A DNA stretch of 64,000 bases from G963677325 sp963810555 (GCA_963810555.1 CAWENX010000009.1:1-64000); one strand, 5' to 3'. Numbered from the stretch's first letter, positions 50,874 to 63,427 are shown. The notes: generated by a model not told the origin, from the sequence alone. Made by a program: numbers and translations.

Positions 50874-53065
50874 GCGGCTGTCCGTCCAATATTATATTGA
50901 ACAGCAATAGTGGTGATCCATCTACCTGTTTACAAACAGTAACATGGACGCCACCAACAGCAATAAATAGTTGTGGAGGTGCAGCCAACGTTTCATCAAC
51001 TCATAATCCCGGCGAAGCATTCCCCGTTGGCACAACTACTGTTATTTACACATTTGCAGATTGTCTGGGCAATTCATCGAGTTGTTCGTTTACTGTAACT
51101 ATAGTAGATAATACAAAACCTGTTGTTACCTGTCCGCCTGATGTAGCAGCTACCGGCGATGCAAACTGTGTTGCCAATCTCAGCATAGAAGCAATTGGCA
51201 CAGCTACCGGATTGGATAACTGCGGCATTGCCACCATAAACGGTACAAGACAGGGCGGTCTGGATCTTACTGATCCTTATCCGCTCGGCGATACATACAT
51301 TACCTGGACCGCAACGGATGTAAACGGTAACGTTTCACAATCCTGCGACCAGAAAATAACCGTTTCAGGAACATACATCGTCAACATTGCCTGCCCGGCT
51401 GATATAAATACAACGGCAACTCCGGGTACATGTTCGAAGGTTATTCCGGTGGCTGAATTAGGTACGCCAACAATCCTTCAGGGTTGCGGAGTAAAAGGGT
51501 TCTATAAATCAAGAGACGACAACGCATCCTTGACAGCAGCCTACCCTGTTGGAACCACTATAATTACTTGGGAGGCCCTGGATGAAAACTTTGAGACATT
51601 GGCTTCCTGCGAACAGACGGTTACCATCTCAGATTTTGAACTGCCTGCAATCACCGGTATGCCTGGTGATATCAACATCAGCAATACCACCGGTAATTGC
51701 AGCGGAATTGCAACATGGACTCCGCCTGTGCCATCCGACAACTGCGGTATTGCATCATTCACCAGCAATTACGAACCGGGAGCTGTCTTCCCGGTAGGAG
51801 AGACAACAGTTACTTACACGGCCACAGATATTCACAATAATGAAAATACGGCTTCATTCACGGTAACCGTGAACGATACTGAAGCTCCTGTATTCGGCCG
51901 TACGCCTAATGTAAGAATTTCAAATGAGGAAGGGACCTGCAGCGCTGCTGCAACATGGAATACGCCCACCGTGACGGATAACTGCGGCGGCGCTATTGAC
52001 CTCGTTTGCGACCACACATCAGGCGAAACCTTCCCGGTTGGAACAACGGCTGTAACCTTTACGGCTACCGATACTCACGGAAATGTGGGAACCGCCTCGT
52101 TCAATGTGATCGTACAGGATAACGAGCTTCCAGTCATCACGCTATGCCCGTCTGTCGAACCTTTCTGTAAATCAGGAGATGATAACTATACTATCCCTGC
52201 ATTGACAGCTACCGATAACTGCGGCATAAAATCCATAGCTTATACGATAACCGGCCCGATCAGCAGGAACAAACTCGTCAAAAATGTCAGCTCGCTCGAT
52301 GCCAGCGGACAATTTGGGGTTGGCGTTTCAACCATTTTGTGGGAAGTAATTGATGCTCACAACAACAGCAGTACCTGTACCACAACGGTTACCGTTAATC
52401 CATTGCCGGTCGCGACTATCAGCGGAACGGCACAGGTATGCCTGAATTCAACGCCTCCCCCTGTCGTATTCCTGGCAGGAGGTCAGGGCACAGAGCCATA
52501 CACCTTCACCTATTCCATCAATGACGGAAACAGTCAGCAGATAACCAGCACCGGCAATTCCGCAACAATTGCTCAGGCCACCGATGTGGCAGGTACGTAT
52601 ACCTATAAGCTTATTGAAGTTGCCGATGCAAACGGTTGTTCACAGGCAATAGGCGAAACATCTGTTATAACTGTAGATCAGGCCTTAACAGCGCCAGATC
52701 CGGGACCTGACCAGACAATATGTTACCTGACAGCAGCTCAGATAAATGCTGCACCGGCAACCGGCGGATCAGGCATTTTCACCTATCAGTGGCAGAGCAG
52801 CCCGGATGGTCTCACCGATTGGGCAGATATAGATTTAGCTACCGGTTTATCCTTCAATACCGGGTCATTAATGGAGACTGCTTACTACCGCCTGATCGCC
52901 ACTGATCCTTCCTGCGGACCTGTCACCAGCAACAAGGTGGAGATAGCAGTAGGTCTGCCGGGCACACAGCCTTCAATCGGCGCAGATCAAACCATTTGTT
53001 ACAACACCTCTCCTGCTAGCCCTTACCATAACGGTTCCGGCTACAGGCGGAGATGGAGTCTTTAA
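50870..53065 (+). CDS. Giant adhesin, segment 4: HYR domains
   Basis: About six HYR-type immunoglobulin-like domains (examples: SCGGAANVSSTHNPGEAFPV, DNCGIASFTSNYEPGAVFPV, DNCGGAIDLVCDHTSGETFP), each with the TYTATDxxGN-type strand. Two Ig-like/PKD-like units follow (VCLNSTPPPVVFLAGGQG; QTICYLTAAQINAAPATGGS). The frame breaks near 53022-53030, where one extra C in TAGCCCTTACC is the likely cause. These domains usually form stiff stalks in Bacteroidota adhesins. Confidence 0.8.
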   Translation: MSGCPSNIILNSNSGDPSTCLQTVTWTPPTAINSCGGAANVSSTHNPGEAFPVGTTTVIYTFADCLGNSSSCSFTVTIVDNTKPVVTCPPDVAATGDANCVANLSIEAIGTATGLDNCGIATINGTRQGGLDLTDPYPLGDTYITWTATDVNGNVSQSCDQKITVSGTYIVNIACPADINTTATPGTCSKVIPVAELGTPTILQGCGVKGFYKSRDDNASLTAAYPVGTTIITWEALDENFETLASCEQTVTISDFELPAITGMPGDINISNTTGNCSGIATWTPPVPSDNCGIASFTSNYEPGAVFPVGETTVTYTATDIHNNENTASFTVTVNDTEAPVFGRTPNVRISNEEGTCSAAATWNTPTVTDNCGGAIDLVCDHTSGETFPVGTTAVTFTATDTHGNVGTASFNVIVQDNELPVITLCPSVEPFCKSGDDNYTIPALTATDNCGIKSIAYTITGPISRNKLVKNVSSLDASGQFGVGVSTILWEVIDAHNNSSTCTTTVTVNPLPVATISGTAQVCLNSTPPPVVFLAGGQGTEPYTFTYSINDGNSQQITSTGNSATIAQATDVAGTYTYKLIEVADANGCSQAIGETSVITVDQALTAPDPGPDQTICYLTAAQINAAPATGGSGIFTYQWQSSPDGLTDWADIDLATGLSFNTGSLMETAYYRLIATDPSCGPVTSNKVEIAVGLPGTQPSIGADQTICYNTSPASPYHNGSGYRRRWSL

Positions 53066-55787
53066 CTATGCTTGGCAAAAAAGCGCTACCGGTATTGGCA
53101 ATACAGGCTGGTCTGCTGCAGGCTCAGGTGAATCATTTACTCCTTCTGCACCATTAACAGCAACCACGTATTACCGTGCGGTGGCTACCAATACATGTAC
53201 GAATCCGATAATAAGCAATAATGTAGTCAAGATCACTGTTCAGTCTCCGGTAAATCCGGGTACAATAGAGGGTGACCAGACAATATGTTCGGGTACCGCC
53301 CCATTATCAGCACTCATCGGCACAGCCGCTTCAGGCGATGGAAACATTAGCTATAAGTGGCAATCAAGCGCGACGGGTGATGAACCGTTTACAGATATAA
53401 CTTTAGCAAACGGTGAAACGTACCAGGAAACAGGCACATTATCTGCTGACACCTGGTACCGCAGAGTTGCCACTTCGACACTGAACAGCAATGCATGTTC
53501 AGCCAACAGCAATACTGTGAAGGTATCCGTTAATCCGCTGCCGGAGGCAGTTGCGGGCGCTGACAGGGCGATATGCCTGAACGGCAGCACCCGGATTGGC
53601 GCGGAAGCTGTCGAAGGAAACACCTATAGCTGGACATCCGAACCTGCAGGATTTACTTCGACGGAAGCCAATCCTATGGTTTCTCCGGAGGTGAATACAA
53701 AGTACATTTTGACGGAAACCAATTCAAGTACTGGTTGTACCAACTCGAACAGTGTAACGGTGACGGTCAATCCGCTGCCGGAAGCAACAGCAGGCGCTGA
53801 TAGGGCTATATGCCTGAACAGCAGCACGCAGATTGGTGCAGATCCTCTCGATGGCAACACCTATAGCTGGACTTCAGATCCTGCGGGATTTACCTCAACC
53901 GAGGCCAATCCGACAGTATCTCCGACAGAGACCACAAAGTATATTCTGACGGAAACCATTTCGGCTACCGGTTGTAGCAACACCAACAGTGTAACTGTAA
54001 CGGTGAATCCGTTGCCGGTGGTAAGCCTTGATCCGGCAGGTCCGTTCTGTATCGATGCAGCGCCGGTTCAGTTGAACGGTTCACCCTCAGGTGGAACTTA
54101 CAGCGGATCAGGCGTCAGCGAAACCGGAATATTTACACCTTCGGCAACAGGCGATCATGTAATCACATATACTTACACGGATGAAAATGGCTGCACCAAC
54201 AGCGCTTCAACCACGATAACCGTTAATCCGCGCGCGTTACTGGAGACCAATATCAATGGAGTTATAGTAACCGCCAATAATGACGGAACGGATGATGCAG
54301 GTGAATTCTCAGTTTGCAACACAGCAAATAATGTTCATTTCATTGTCTTCAATGATCTGAACGGAGTCAGTCCTGCTGTAAATGTTAAAGCCTATCAGCA
54401 GATCGTTAAGACAAATGTCACGGCCCCGTTCTGCAATAACTGTGCAGCAACGCTGATCGGCACTGCTTTCAGAAATGCTTACGGAACTGTAGCTCTCGTG
54501 GATAATACAAAACCCGGCACGCTCGTAATGAAATTCCAGGCTTTTGTTGACACCAACAACAACAATATACCGGACGGCAATGAATGTACGGGCGACCCGA
54601 TCATTTACACTGTAACGGTCAATCCGCTCACAGGACCTGTAAGCTTTACATCAGGTGCTGAAACAGTCTGTCAGAATGCGCCGGATGAAACTTATATGGC
54701 ATCGGCCGCTAACAGTACTTCAATAACCTATTCAGTATTGCCGGCAGAAGCAGGTGTAATTGATGCAGGCACAGGTGTGATGAAATGGGATGCCGCATTC
54801 AGCGGACAAGCCACCATCACGGCTACTGCAACAGGCCTCTGTGGAACAACATCAGCCGACAGGGTAGTAACGGTCAACGCATTGCCCGAAGTATCAGCCG
54901 GCACATACGGACCAGTCTGTGTCGATGCTCCTGATATTACTCTGGCAGGCTCGCCTGAAGGTGGCGTATGGAGCGGCACCGGTGTAAACGATAACCTGTT
55001 TGACCCATCTGTGGGCACTCAGACCCTCACTTACACCTTTACAGATGCCAATTCTTGTGCTAACTCCGCTCAGACTACCATTACGGTTAATCCGCTGCCC
55101 GAAGTATCAGCCGGCACATACGGACCAGTCTGTGTCGATGCTCCTGATATTACTCTGGCAGGCTCGCCTGAAGGTGGCGTATGGAGCGGCACCGGTGTAA
55201 ACGGTAACCTGTTTGACCCATCTGTGGGCACTCAGACCCTCACTTACACCTATACAGATGCCAATTCTTGTGCTAACTCCGCTCAGACTACCATTACGGT
55301 TAATCCGCTGCCCGAAGTATCAGCCGGCACATACGGACCAGTCTGTGTCGATGCTCCTGATATTACTCTGGCAGGCTCGCCTGAAGGTGGCGTATGGAGC
55401 GGCACCGGTGTAAACGGTAACCTGTTTGACCCATCTGTGGGCACTCAGACCCTCACTTACACCTATACAGATGCCAATTCTTGTGCTAACTCCGCTCAGA
55501 CTACCATTACGGTTAATCCGCTGCCCGAAGTATTAGCCGGCACATACGGATCAGTCTGTGTCGATGCTCCTGATATTACTCTGGCAGGCTCGCCTGAAGG
55601 TGGCGTATGGAGCGGCACCGGTGTAAACGGTAACCTGTTTGACCCATCTGTGGGCACTCAGACCCTCACTTACACCTATACAGATGCCAATTCTTGTACT
55701 AACTCCGCTCAGACTACCATTACGGTTAATCCGCTGCCCGAAGTATCAGCCGGCACATACGGACCGAGTCTGTGTCGATGCTCCTGA
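53066..55787 (+). CDS. Giant adhesin, segment 5: Ig-like units and first 71-residue repeats
   Basis: Ig-like units with GDQTICSGTAPLSALIGTAA and GADRAICLNGSTRIGAEAVE / GADRAICLNSSTQIGADPLD (a 75-residue pair). Next a SGGTYSGSGVSETGIFTPSA domain, copy 1 of an unnamed ~125-residue module (54235-54615), and an Ig-like unit. The start of the 71-residue repeat block is at 54883. The frame is lost at about 55766 by one extra G (GGACCGAGTCTG against GGACCAGTCTG in the sister copies). Confidence 0.82.
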
Positions 55788-56800
55788 TATTACTCTGGCA
55801 GGCTCGCCTGAAGGTGGCGTATGGAGCGGCTCCGGTGTAAACGGTAACCTGTTTGACCCATCTGTGGGCACTCAGACCCTCACTTACACCTATACAGATG
55901 CCAATTCTTGTACTAACTCCGCTCAGACTACCATTACGGTTAATCCGCTGCCCGAAGTATCAGCCGGCACATACGGACCAGTCTGTGTCGATGCTCCTGA
56001 TATTACTCTGGCAGGCTCGCCTGAAGGTGGCGTATGGAGCGGCACCGGTGTAAACGGTAACCTGTTTGACCCATCTGTGGGCACTCAGACCCTCACTTAC
56101 ACCTATACAGATGCCAATTCTTGTGCTAACTCCGCTCAGACTACCATTACGGTTAATCCGCTGCCCGAAGTATCAGCCGGCACATACGGACCAGTCTGTG
56201 TCGATGCTCCTGATATTACTCTGGCAGGCTCGCCTGAAGGTGGCGTATGGAGCGGCACCGGTGTAAACGGTAACCTGTTTGACCCATCTGTGGGCACTCA
56301 GACCCTCACTTACACCTATACAGATGCCAATTCTTGTACTAACTCCGCTCAGACTACCATTACGGTTAATCCGCTGCCCGAAGTATCAGCCGGCACATAC
56401 GGACCAGTCTGTGTCGATGCTCCTGATATTACTCTGGCAGGCTCGCCTGAAGGTGGCGTATGGAGCGGCACCGGTGTAAACGGTAACCTGTTTGACCCAT
56501 CTGTGGGCACTCAGACCCTCACTTACACCTTTACAGATGCCAATTCTTGTGCTAACTCCGCTCAGACTACCATTACGGTTAATCCGCTGCCCGAAGTATC
56601 AGCCGGCACATACGGACCAGTCTGTGTCGATGCTCCTGATATTACTCTGGCAGGCTCGCCTGAAGGTGGCGTATGGAGCGGCACCGGTGTAAACGGTAAC
56701 CTGTTTGACCCATCTGTGGGCACTCAGACCCTCACTTACACCTTTACAGATGCCAATTCTTGTGCTAACTCCGCTCAGACTACCATTACGGTTAATCCGC
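54883..56800 (+). repeat. Nine 213-bp (71-residue) coding repeats
   Basis: Units at 54883, 55096, 55309, 55522, 55735, 55949, 56162, 56375 and 56588; motif EVSAGTYGPVCVDAPDITLA then GTGVNGNLFDPSVGTQTL. Copies differ at a handful of positions (TYT/TFT, CAN/CTN, one SGSG). Confidence 0.94.
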
Positions 56801-59800
56801 TGCCCGAGCTCCAGGTCACTGTCAATGGTGTCCAGGTGACGGACAACCATGACGGTACTGATGATACAGGCACATTCTCAGTAGCCAATTCAGCCGGCAA
56901 TAATCTGTCCTTTACTCAGGTTGCTGATCTGAACAGCGTAACTCCTGCTGCTTCAGTGAAAGTCATACAGGAATTCATTAGGACGAATGTTACATTTGCT
57001 CCCGCTGATGGAGTCTATCCGATAAGCGCTTACAGTGGGGCATTCAGCCGAAGTGTATCGCTTGTCGATCTTGCCCAGCCCGGAACACTGGTCATGAAGC
57101 TGCGCACATTCTTTGATGCCAATAACAACAACATACTGGACAACAACGAGTGTGCAGGCGACTGGATCGTCTATACAGTAAAAGTAAATGATGCGGATCC
57201 ACCGACAGCAGTCTGCAAAGACTTTACTGTTGAATTGGATGCATCCGGACATGCCTCAATAAATGCTTCTGATATTGATGGAGGAAGCACGGATAATGCC
57301 GGTCCGGTAACACTGTCTGCAAGCATGACCAGCTTCGATTGTAGCAATATTGGCGACAACCCGGTGACTTTAACCGTTACCGATCAGGCTGGCAACTCTT
57401 CAACCTGTGATGCAACAGTTACTGTGAAAGATGTTACGCCTCCCGTTGCTCAATGTAAGAATTTCACGGCTGTTCTGAACGATCAGGGCACAGCAACAAT
57501 AAGTGCTGCTGACATTAACGATGGCAGTTACGATGGCTGTGGAGGTATTGTAACACTTGCCGCAGGCACAACAACTTTCGACTGCAGCAATATTGGTGAC
57601 AATACAGTTACCTTAACCGTTACCGATGCAAGCGGCAATCCTTCTTCCTGCTATGCTACAGTTACTGTGAAAGATGTGACGCCTCCGGTCGCTAAGTGTA
57701 AAAATATCACGATCAGCCTTAACGCTCAGGGTACAGCAGCAATAACCGCTGATGACATTAATAATGGCAGTTACGATGGCTGCGGAGGTGCTGTAACGCT
57801 TTCTGCAAGCAAAACCAGTTTCAATTGCGCCAATGTTGGTGACAATACTGTAACCTTAACCGTAACCGATGCAGGCGGTAATCAGGCTTCCTGCAGTGCG
57901 ACAGTTAAAGTGGAAGATTTGATTCCTCCGGTTATCAATAATATGCCGGCCAATCAGATCCTTGAACTGGGGGCTTACAGTTGTACTGTTCTGGCATACT
58001 GGACCGCTCCTGCTGCAACCGACAATTGCGAATTGTCAAGTTTGGTCAGCAACGATCCGACATTCGATCATACCGGATCAACTCAACTGTCAGCAGGTGT
58101 GCACACCATTACATACACAGCCACAGATGTCAACGGGAATTCAAGCCAGGCAAGCTTTACCATCACAGTGCTCGATGACATCCATCCTGTGATTATGAAC
58201 TGTCCCGGCGATATTACAGTTTCCGCTGATCCCGGCCTATGCGATAAGCTGGTTTCATGGAATCCGCCGACAGCAAGTGATAACTGTGTGGGCGTCGGAT
58301 TATCGACAAATCATCTGCCCGGTGAAAGATTTAGTGTGGGATCCACCTTGGTCACCTATACTGCAACAGATGCAGCCGGTAACCAGACAACATGCAGTTT
58401 CAATGTCAATGTTGTGGATAACCAGGCACCGGTAATAAGTAATTGTCTCAATAATATCCAGGTCTTTACGGATGGAAGCCCGACTTGTGACCGTATGGTT
58501 AGCTTCACTCCGCCATCAGCAACGGATAATTGTGGCGGTGTAACAACAACTGTTAAAGTCAACAATGCACAGGTTGAGACAATGCCTTCAAAATTTGGAG
58601 TGGGTACCACGCCGGTTGAATATATTTTTACAGATACTCACGGAAACAGCAGTACCTGTTCCTTCAGCGTGATAGTAATGGACAATGACCCGCCCACTAT
58701 TATCTGTCCGGCTGACATCACCGTTTGTGAGGGTGAACCTATTAACCTCGGTACGCCTGAAACAAGTGATAATTGTGGAATTCAATCGGTTACAAACAAT
58801 GCACCGGCATCTTTCCCGATTGGTACTACCACAGTGACCTGGACGGTCACAGATATTCATGGGAACCCGAATAGCTGTACACAGAGAGTAACAGTGAATG
58901 CATTACCAATAGCTGTTATTGAACCTCCGGTTACAACCGAGTTGACATGCAGTTTGACCTCAATCAGTCTGACTGCAACTGGCGGCAGCGCCTACTCTTG
59001 GTCTGACGGTACGAATGTTGTTGGTACGAGTGCAACTCTGATTGTCTCGGAACCCGCTACTTATACTGTAACCGTGACCAGTGCCAATGGATGTGCCGAC
59101 ACGGAAAGTATCGTAATTACCCGGGATAACAGCGCACCCGTTGCCGGTATCAATACCCCGGCTACAACTATGCTCACCTGTAGTGTAACCTCTATCAGGC
59201 TCACCGCATCAGGTGACGGGACATACTCATGGTCTGACGGTACGGATGTCGTTGGTACAGATGCAACTCTGGTTGTCACTGCACCCGGCACATATACAGT
59301 AACCGTAACCGGCGCCAATGGCTGTACCGATACAGAAAGTATTATTATTACACAGGATATCGAAAAGCCGGCTGTCGCTATTACCAACAATTCGAACACA
59401 ACAGTTCTCACATGCTCACAACAGTCAATCAGCGTCACAGCTACCGGCGGTGTTTCTTATGCATGGGATAATGGTCTTGGCAATAACGCAGCAGCTACGA
59501 TCACGGCTCCCGGTACATACACAGTTACTGCAACCGGTGCCAATGGCTGTACCAATACGGCCGGTATCGTGATTACCCAGGATATCGAAAAGCCGGCTGT
59601 CGCTATTACCAACAATTCGAACACGACAGTTCTCACATGCTCGCAACAGTCGATCAGCGTCACAGCTACCGGCGGTGTTTCTTATGCATGGGATAATGGT
59701 CTTGGCAATAACGCAGCAGCTACAATCACGGCTCCCGGTACATACACAGTTACTGCAACCGGTGCCAATGGCTGTACCAATACGGCCGGTATCGTGATTA

Positions 59801-62800
59801 CCCAGGATATCGAAAAGCCGGCTGTCGCTATTACCAACAATTCGAACACGACAGTTCTCACATGCTCGCAACAGTCGATCAGCGTCACAGCTACCGGCGG
59901 TGTTTCTTATGCATGGGATAATGGTCTTGGCAATAACGCAGCAGCTACGATCACGGCTCCCGGTACATACACAGTTACTGCAACCGGTGCCAATGGCTGT
60001 ACCAATACGGCCGGTATCACGATTACACAGAATACCGTTGTGCCTCAGGTCGCTATTACCAACAATTCGAACACGACAGTTCTTACATGCTCACAACAGT
60101 CGATCAGCGTCACAGCTACCGGCGGTGTTTCTTATGCATGGGATAATGGTCTTGGCAATAACGCAGCAGCTACGATCACGGCTCCCGGTACATACACAGT
60201 TACTGCAACCGGAGCTAACGGCTGTACCAATACGGCCGGTATCACGATTACACAGAATACCGTTGTGCCTCAGGTCGCTATTACCAACAATTCGAACACG
60301 ACAGTTCTCACATGCTCACAACAGTCGATCAGCGTCACAGCTACCGGCGGTGTTTCTTATGCATGGGATAATGGTCTTGGCAATAACGCAGCAGCTACAA
60401 TCACGGCTCCCGGTACATACACAGTTACTGCAACCGGTGCCAATGGCTGTACCAATACGGCCGGTATCACGATTACACAGAATGCAGATGTACCTGTTGT
60501 AACTTTACCTGCAGTAGGTCCTTTGAATCTTAACAGCGCTCCGGTACAACTGGCAGGTCAGCCCGCCGGTGGTACTTACAGCGGACCGGGAGTAAGCCAA
60601 AGCGGTTTGTTCACGCCATCCACATTGGGCAATCATCTGATAACCTATACTTATATAGGTGCAAATGGTTGCTCCGGCAACGCTTCAATCACAATTAACG
60701 TCATTTCCACATCAACTCCGCGAATGCAGATCACGTTAAACGGAGTGACAATAACATCCAATAATGACGGGATCGATGATACCGGGGCATTGGCAGTATG
60801 CAATTCAGCCACAGGCAACCTGACCTTTACGGAGATGGCCGATCTGAATGATATAGCGCCTGCCGGATTGGTAAAGATAACCGAGCAGTTCACACGGACG
60901 AATGTCACTTTCACTGCAGACGACCAGACATTCCCGCTGGTTTGGCTTCCTTCGGTATTTACCGAGAAAGTAGCATTGATAAATCCTGCTATGCCGGGAA
61001 CATTGGTAATGAAGAGTCGTGCATTCCTTGACTCGAACGATAACAACATTCTCGATGCCAATGAAGCTGCCGATGACTGGATTGTCTGTACTGTAACAGT
61101 GAATCCGATACCTTCTGCTTCAATAAGCTATCCGGGTTCTCCGTTCTGTATCTCTGTTCCCGGAACCATCGGTGTAAACTTAACCGGTACGGCAGGAGGA
61201 ACCTTCTCGGCTCCTGAAGGCCTGACAATTGATGCTGCAACCGGAGCAATTACTCCGGAAACCAGCTCCGGAGGAACTTACACCGTTACTTACACTGTTG
61301 CTGCAGCCGGCGGATGTTCTGTCTTCTCAACAACAACCCAGGTGACATTAACTGAAGCTCCTTCAGCAACCATTTCTTACGAAGGTTCTCCGTTCAGTAC
61401 CACTGTTACTCAACCTGTACCTGTAAATCGTGTAGGAACGGGCGGAGGAACATATTCTGCTTCACCGGCAGGATTGACAATCAATCCTTCAACAGGGGCA
61501 ATTACGCCAAGCACCAGTGCTCCCGGAACGTATACGGTTACCTATACCATAGCGGCTTCCGGTGAATGTTCGGGATTTACTACGACTACTTCAGTGACGG
61601 TCATATCCTCTGCAATTCCTCGAATGCGGATCACAATAAATGGAGTGACTGTAACTTCCAATAATGACGGGATCGATGATGCCGGAGCATTGGCAGTGTG
61701 CAATTCAGCAACTGGGAACCTGACCTTTACGGAGATGGCTGATCTGAATGATATAGCGCCTGCCGGATTGGTAAAGATAACCGAGCAGTTCACACGGACG
61801 AATGTCACTTTCACTGCAGACGACCAGACATTCCCGCTGGTTTGGCTTCCTCCGGTATTTACCGAGAAAGTAGCATTGGTAAATCCTGCTATGCCGGGAA
61901 CATTGGTAATGAAGAGCCGTGCATTCTTTGACTCGAACGATAACAACATTCTCGATGCCAATGAAGCTGCCGATGACTGGATTGTCTATACTGTGACAGT
62001 GAATCCGATACCTTCTGCTTCAATAAGCTATCCGGGTTCTCCGTTCAGTACGACGATCACTCAACCCGTACCTGTAAATCGTGTAGGAACGGACGGAGGA
62101 ACCTATTCCGCTTCACCGGCAGGATTGACAATCAATCCTTCAACCGGGGCAATTACGCCAAGCACCAGTACTCCCGGAACGTATACAATAACCTATACTG
62201 TTGAAGCTTCCGGAGGATGCTCGACATTCACTACGACTACTTCAGTAACTATCACAGCTCCGACAGGTACCCGTACAACAACGCTCACCTACTCGGGTGC
62301 AACATCAGCTCAGTATGGATCGACGGTAACACTGTCAGCAAGGCTGAGATGGGGAAGCAGTAATGTGAGTGGAAGAACCATTACCTTTACGATTAGCAAT
62401 CAATCTGCATCGGCAACTACAAATAGTACCGGAGTAGCATCTGTGACAATGACAATCACCCAGGCTCCGGGCAGTTACCGCGTAATAAGTGCCTTTGCAG
62501 GTGATGCCCTCTACAGGAGCAGCAGCGACAATGATGCCTTCACGATTACACGAAGAACTGTAACAGCCGGCTTAACCGGAACAGTGACCAAAGTGTATGA
62601 TGGAAATGCAACAGCTACCTTAACACCTGATAATTATACCCTTACAGGAGTAATTAACGGGGATGATGTAACGCTGAACAATCCTGCAACAGGTACTTAT
62701 AACAACAGAAGCGTCGGTACAAATAAACCGGTCACCGTAACAGGATTGGCTCTGCTCGGTACCGATGCCGATAAATACACCTTAAGCAGTACAACCATCA

Positions 62801-63183
62801 GTGCGAATATCGGGACAATTACTGCCCGACTAAGGTCTGCAGAATTGCCAACATCACAAATTGAAACGAGCACTTGTACGGTTACTATCCCGAACGGATT
62901 CTCACCGAACGGCGACGGTATCAATGATTACTTAATGATCACCTGCATGGATAATTATCCCGAAGCGGTATTGCAAATATATTCACGCAGTGGATCACTG
63001 GTTTACGAAAAACGTCACTACGGTAACCTCGATTTCTGGGGAAGTAAATCTGAAGCATGGTGGGATGGCCGCAATAGCATCAATGGCAGCCAGCTCAATG
63101 CAGGATCATACATTTATATCCTGCAGCTTGTACCTGGAGATAAGAGTTCAGTTAAATCAGGAATTGTATTCATCAGTAGATAA
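55767..63183 (+). CDS. Giant adhesin, C-terminal segment with T9SS type B sorting domain
   Basis: About 2,470 clean codons. In order: the last 71-residue repeats; unnamed module copy 2 (56808-57189); three DxTPPVAxCKNFT-type domains (57190-57930); HYR domains (to about 58900); two divergent and five near-identical 75-residue units (to 60501); an SGPGVSQSG domain; unnamed module copies 3 and 4 (60715-61104, 61615-62005) alternating with PSASISYPGSPF domains; a Big_3-like unit (YGSTVTLSARLRWGSSNVSG) and a YDG-like unit (TVTKVYDGNATATL). The end is the T9SS type B domain (IPNGFSPNGDGINDYLMI, LQIYSRSGSLVYEK, NAGSYIYILQL, ISR at the stop). Exported by T9SS and held at the cell surface. Confidence 0.92.
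59377..60501 (+). repeat. Five 225-bp (75-residue) coding repeats
   Basis: Units at 59377, 59602, 59827, 60052 and 60277 with AITNNSNTTVLTCSQQSISV and GGVSYAWDNGLGNNAAATI. They are nearly identical and preceded by two divergent relatives at about 58920-59370. Confidence 0.94.
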
Positions 63184-63210
63184 AACAGACAGGCAAAAAG
63201 CCTCAATTTG

Positions 63211-63243
63211 AAAGAAGACCGGCAAAGACCGGTCTTCTTTTTT
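63211..63243 (+). terminator. Intrinsic terminator of the surface-protein cluster
   Basis: AAGAAGACCGG (63212-63222), loop CAAAGA, CCGGTCTTCTT (63229-63239), then a T run to 63243. Perfect 11-bp stem 28 bases after the giant gene's stop. Confidence 0.92.
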
Positions 63244-63392
63244 GTAGTTAGCCTGAGATAAAAATAAAAAGTATTCAACTATCCAGGAAACAAGATTTTA
63301 ATTTACGACCTTATAATTGGTTTCACGAAATTTGCCCTCTGCCCTTTGAAATCGGATAGGAGAACGGGAGTATTTCCCGTTTCGTCCTTCCA
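63244..63392. other. Gap holding the intron 3' end
   Basis: No gene. On the minus strand a small stem ACGGG...CCCGT (about 63362-63382), just after domain V, could be intron domain VI. The exact 3' splice site is not fixed here; it probably lies near 63345-63355. Confidence 0.4.
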
Positions 63393-63427
63393 CACCACCG
63401 TACGTACCGTTCGGTATACGGCGGTTC
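63393..63427 (-). ncRNA. Group II intron domain V (probable)
   Basis: On the minus strand a 34-base hairpin starts AACCGCCGTATACC, has a GAAC tip and closes GGTACGTACGGTGGT. The size, the CGC-type triad near the base of the stem and the place right after the maturase coding region fit domain V, the catalytic core of group II introns. Confidence 0.65.

Larger units (their letters stand above)
44124..63183 (+). other. Giant modular adhesin locus (surface protein 8), whole extent
   Basis: I read 44124-63183 as one gene of about 6,350 codons. Domain order is continuous across each frame change, there is no internal start with a signal peptide, and the only sorting domain is at the far end. It is bounded by the stop of protein 7 (30 bases upstream) and the terminator at 63211. 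The pieces are listed separately below. If the frame breaks are real, only fragments would be made. Confidence 0.55.

Noticed and set aside
55000..56692. Repeated 66-residue open frames beginning MTHLWALRPSL
   Set aside because: Second-frame shadows of the 213-bp coding repeats; the true frame is the EVSAGTYGPV one.
59425..59888. Minus-strand open frames with repeated RACENCRVRIVGNSDS-type sequence
   Set aside because: Antisense shadows of the 225-bp repeats.
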